Positions 6,574 to 6,719 of a stretch of DNA of 6,719 bases are shown here, piece by piece. This DNA is from Phycisphaerales bacterium (GTDB taxonomy: Bacteria; Planctomycetota; Phycisphaerae; Tepidisphaerales; Tepidisphaeraceae), in NCBI GenBank assembly GCA_028288945.1, contig JAQGHH010000484.1, forward strand, positions 1 to 6,719. Direction: 5' to 3'. The position numbers and the translations under genes were made by a program. Each line of letters opens with the position of its first letter. Within the stretch, counting starts at the first letter, position 1. The notes below the pieces were generated by a model that saw only the letters and a program-made list of their open reading frames with translations, did not search any database and was not told the origin of the DNA.

Positions 6574-6719
6574 GGTTTCAATGCGGTCGCCGACCCCTCC
6601 GGTTTTGCCGGAAAATTCGGCGACAAACTCCTCTTTAAAGTGTCAAAACACAACCCACAGAACTGTCCGCCAACACTATTACACGCGAGTCCCCAATTCG
6701 TTCGGCCATCCACTGCCCC
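6574..6719. other. Upstream region of the adaptor gene
   Basis: AT-richer than the genes. It holds a TTGACA hexamer (minus strand, 6646-6641) without a convincing -10 at 16-18 nt, a GAGGAG purine stretch, and the hairpin listed separately. One minus-strand frame stays open from the window edge to a TGA at 6572-6570 that overlaps the adaptor start as ATGA. Its codons are poor in GC at third position and its product resembles no family I know, so I treat it as probably non-coding, but the end of an upstream gene is possible. Confidence 0.45.
6598..6612. repeat. Short hairpin in the leader of the adaptor gene
   Basis: TCCGG (6598-6602) and CCGGA (6608-6612) form a perfect 5-bp stem with a 5-base loop, 24 bases upstream of the adaptor ATG. 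GGAGGGG on the minus strand overlaps it but is about 20 nt from the ATG, too far for a normal ribosome binding site. The stem could act on the mRNA leader or be a binding palindrome; it may be chance. Confidence 0.3.

Overview
The window is GC-rich bacterial DNA with three genes, all on the minus strand, so reading order runs from high to low coordinates. Both beta-helix proteins carry a variant of the N-terminal LEPR-XLL motif (ERCEPRILLTA; IEILENRVLLSS) just before the predicted mature chain. That motif, together with large secreted 'DIGAYEY' beta-helix proteins and non-ATG starts, points to a planctomycete (Planctomycetota, perhaps Phycisphaerae). The taxon is an inference; no marker gene is present.

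Layout in transcription order: (1) 6719-6574, an AT-richer upstream stretch with a short hairpin; (2) 6573-4969, a 534-residue membrane-anchored HlyD/RND-type periplasmic adaptor with a very long coiled coil; (3) 4968-4644, a non-coding gap holding a short inverted repeat and a ribosome binding site; (4) 4643-2358, a secreted right-handed parallel beta-helix protein with a C-terminal carbohydrate-binding-like beta-sandwich (paralogue A); (5) 2357-2211, a gap with two adjacent inverted repeats; (6) 2210-1, a second protein of the same architecture (paralogue B), cut by the window edge probably only a few codons before its stop.

A and B are clearly a tandem duplication. They align along the whole beta-helix, including an internal insert that resembles the one in GH120/GH141-type beta-helix glycosidases, and three conserved acidic sites keep identical spacing. 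The N-terminal basic tails, the linker and the C-terminal domain have diverged. The most economical reading is a pair of exported polysaccharide-acting or polysaccharide-binding proteins with different binding modules. The adaptor belongs to a tripartite or ABC-type export pump whose other parts lie outside the window; a functional link between the adaptor and the beta-helix pair is not shown by the sequence. I found no CRISPR array, RNA gene, insertion sequence or defence system here.
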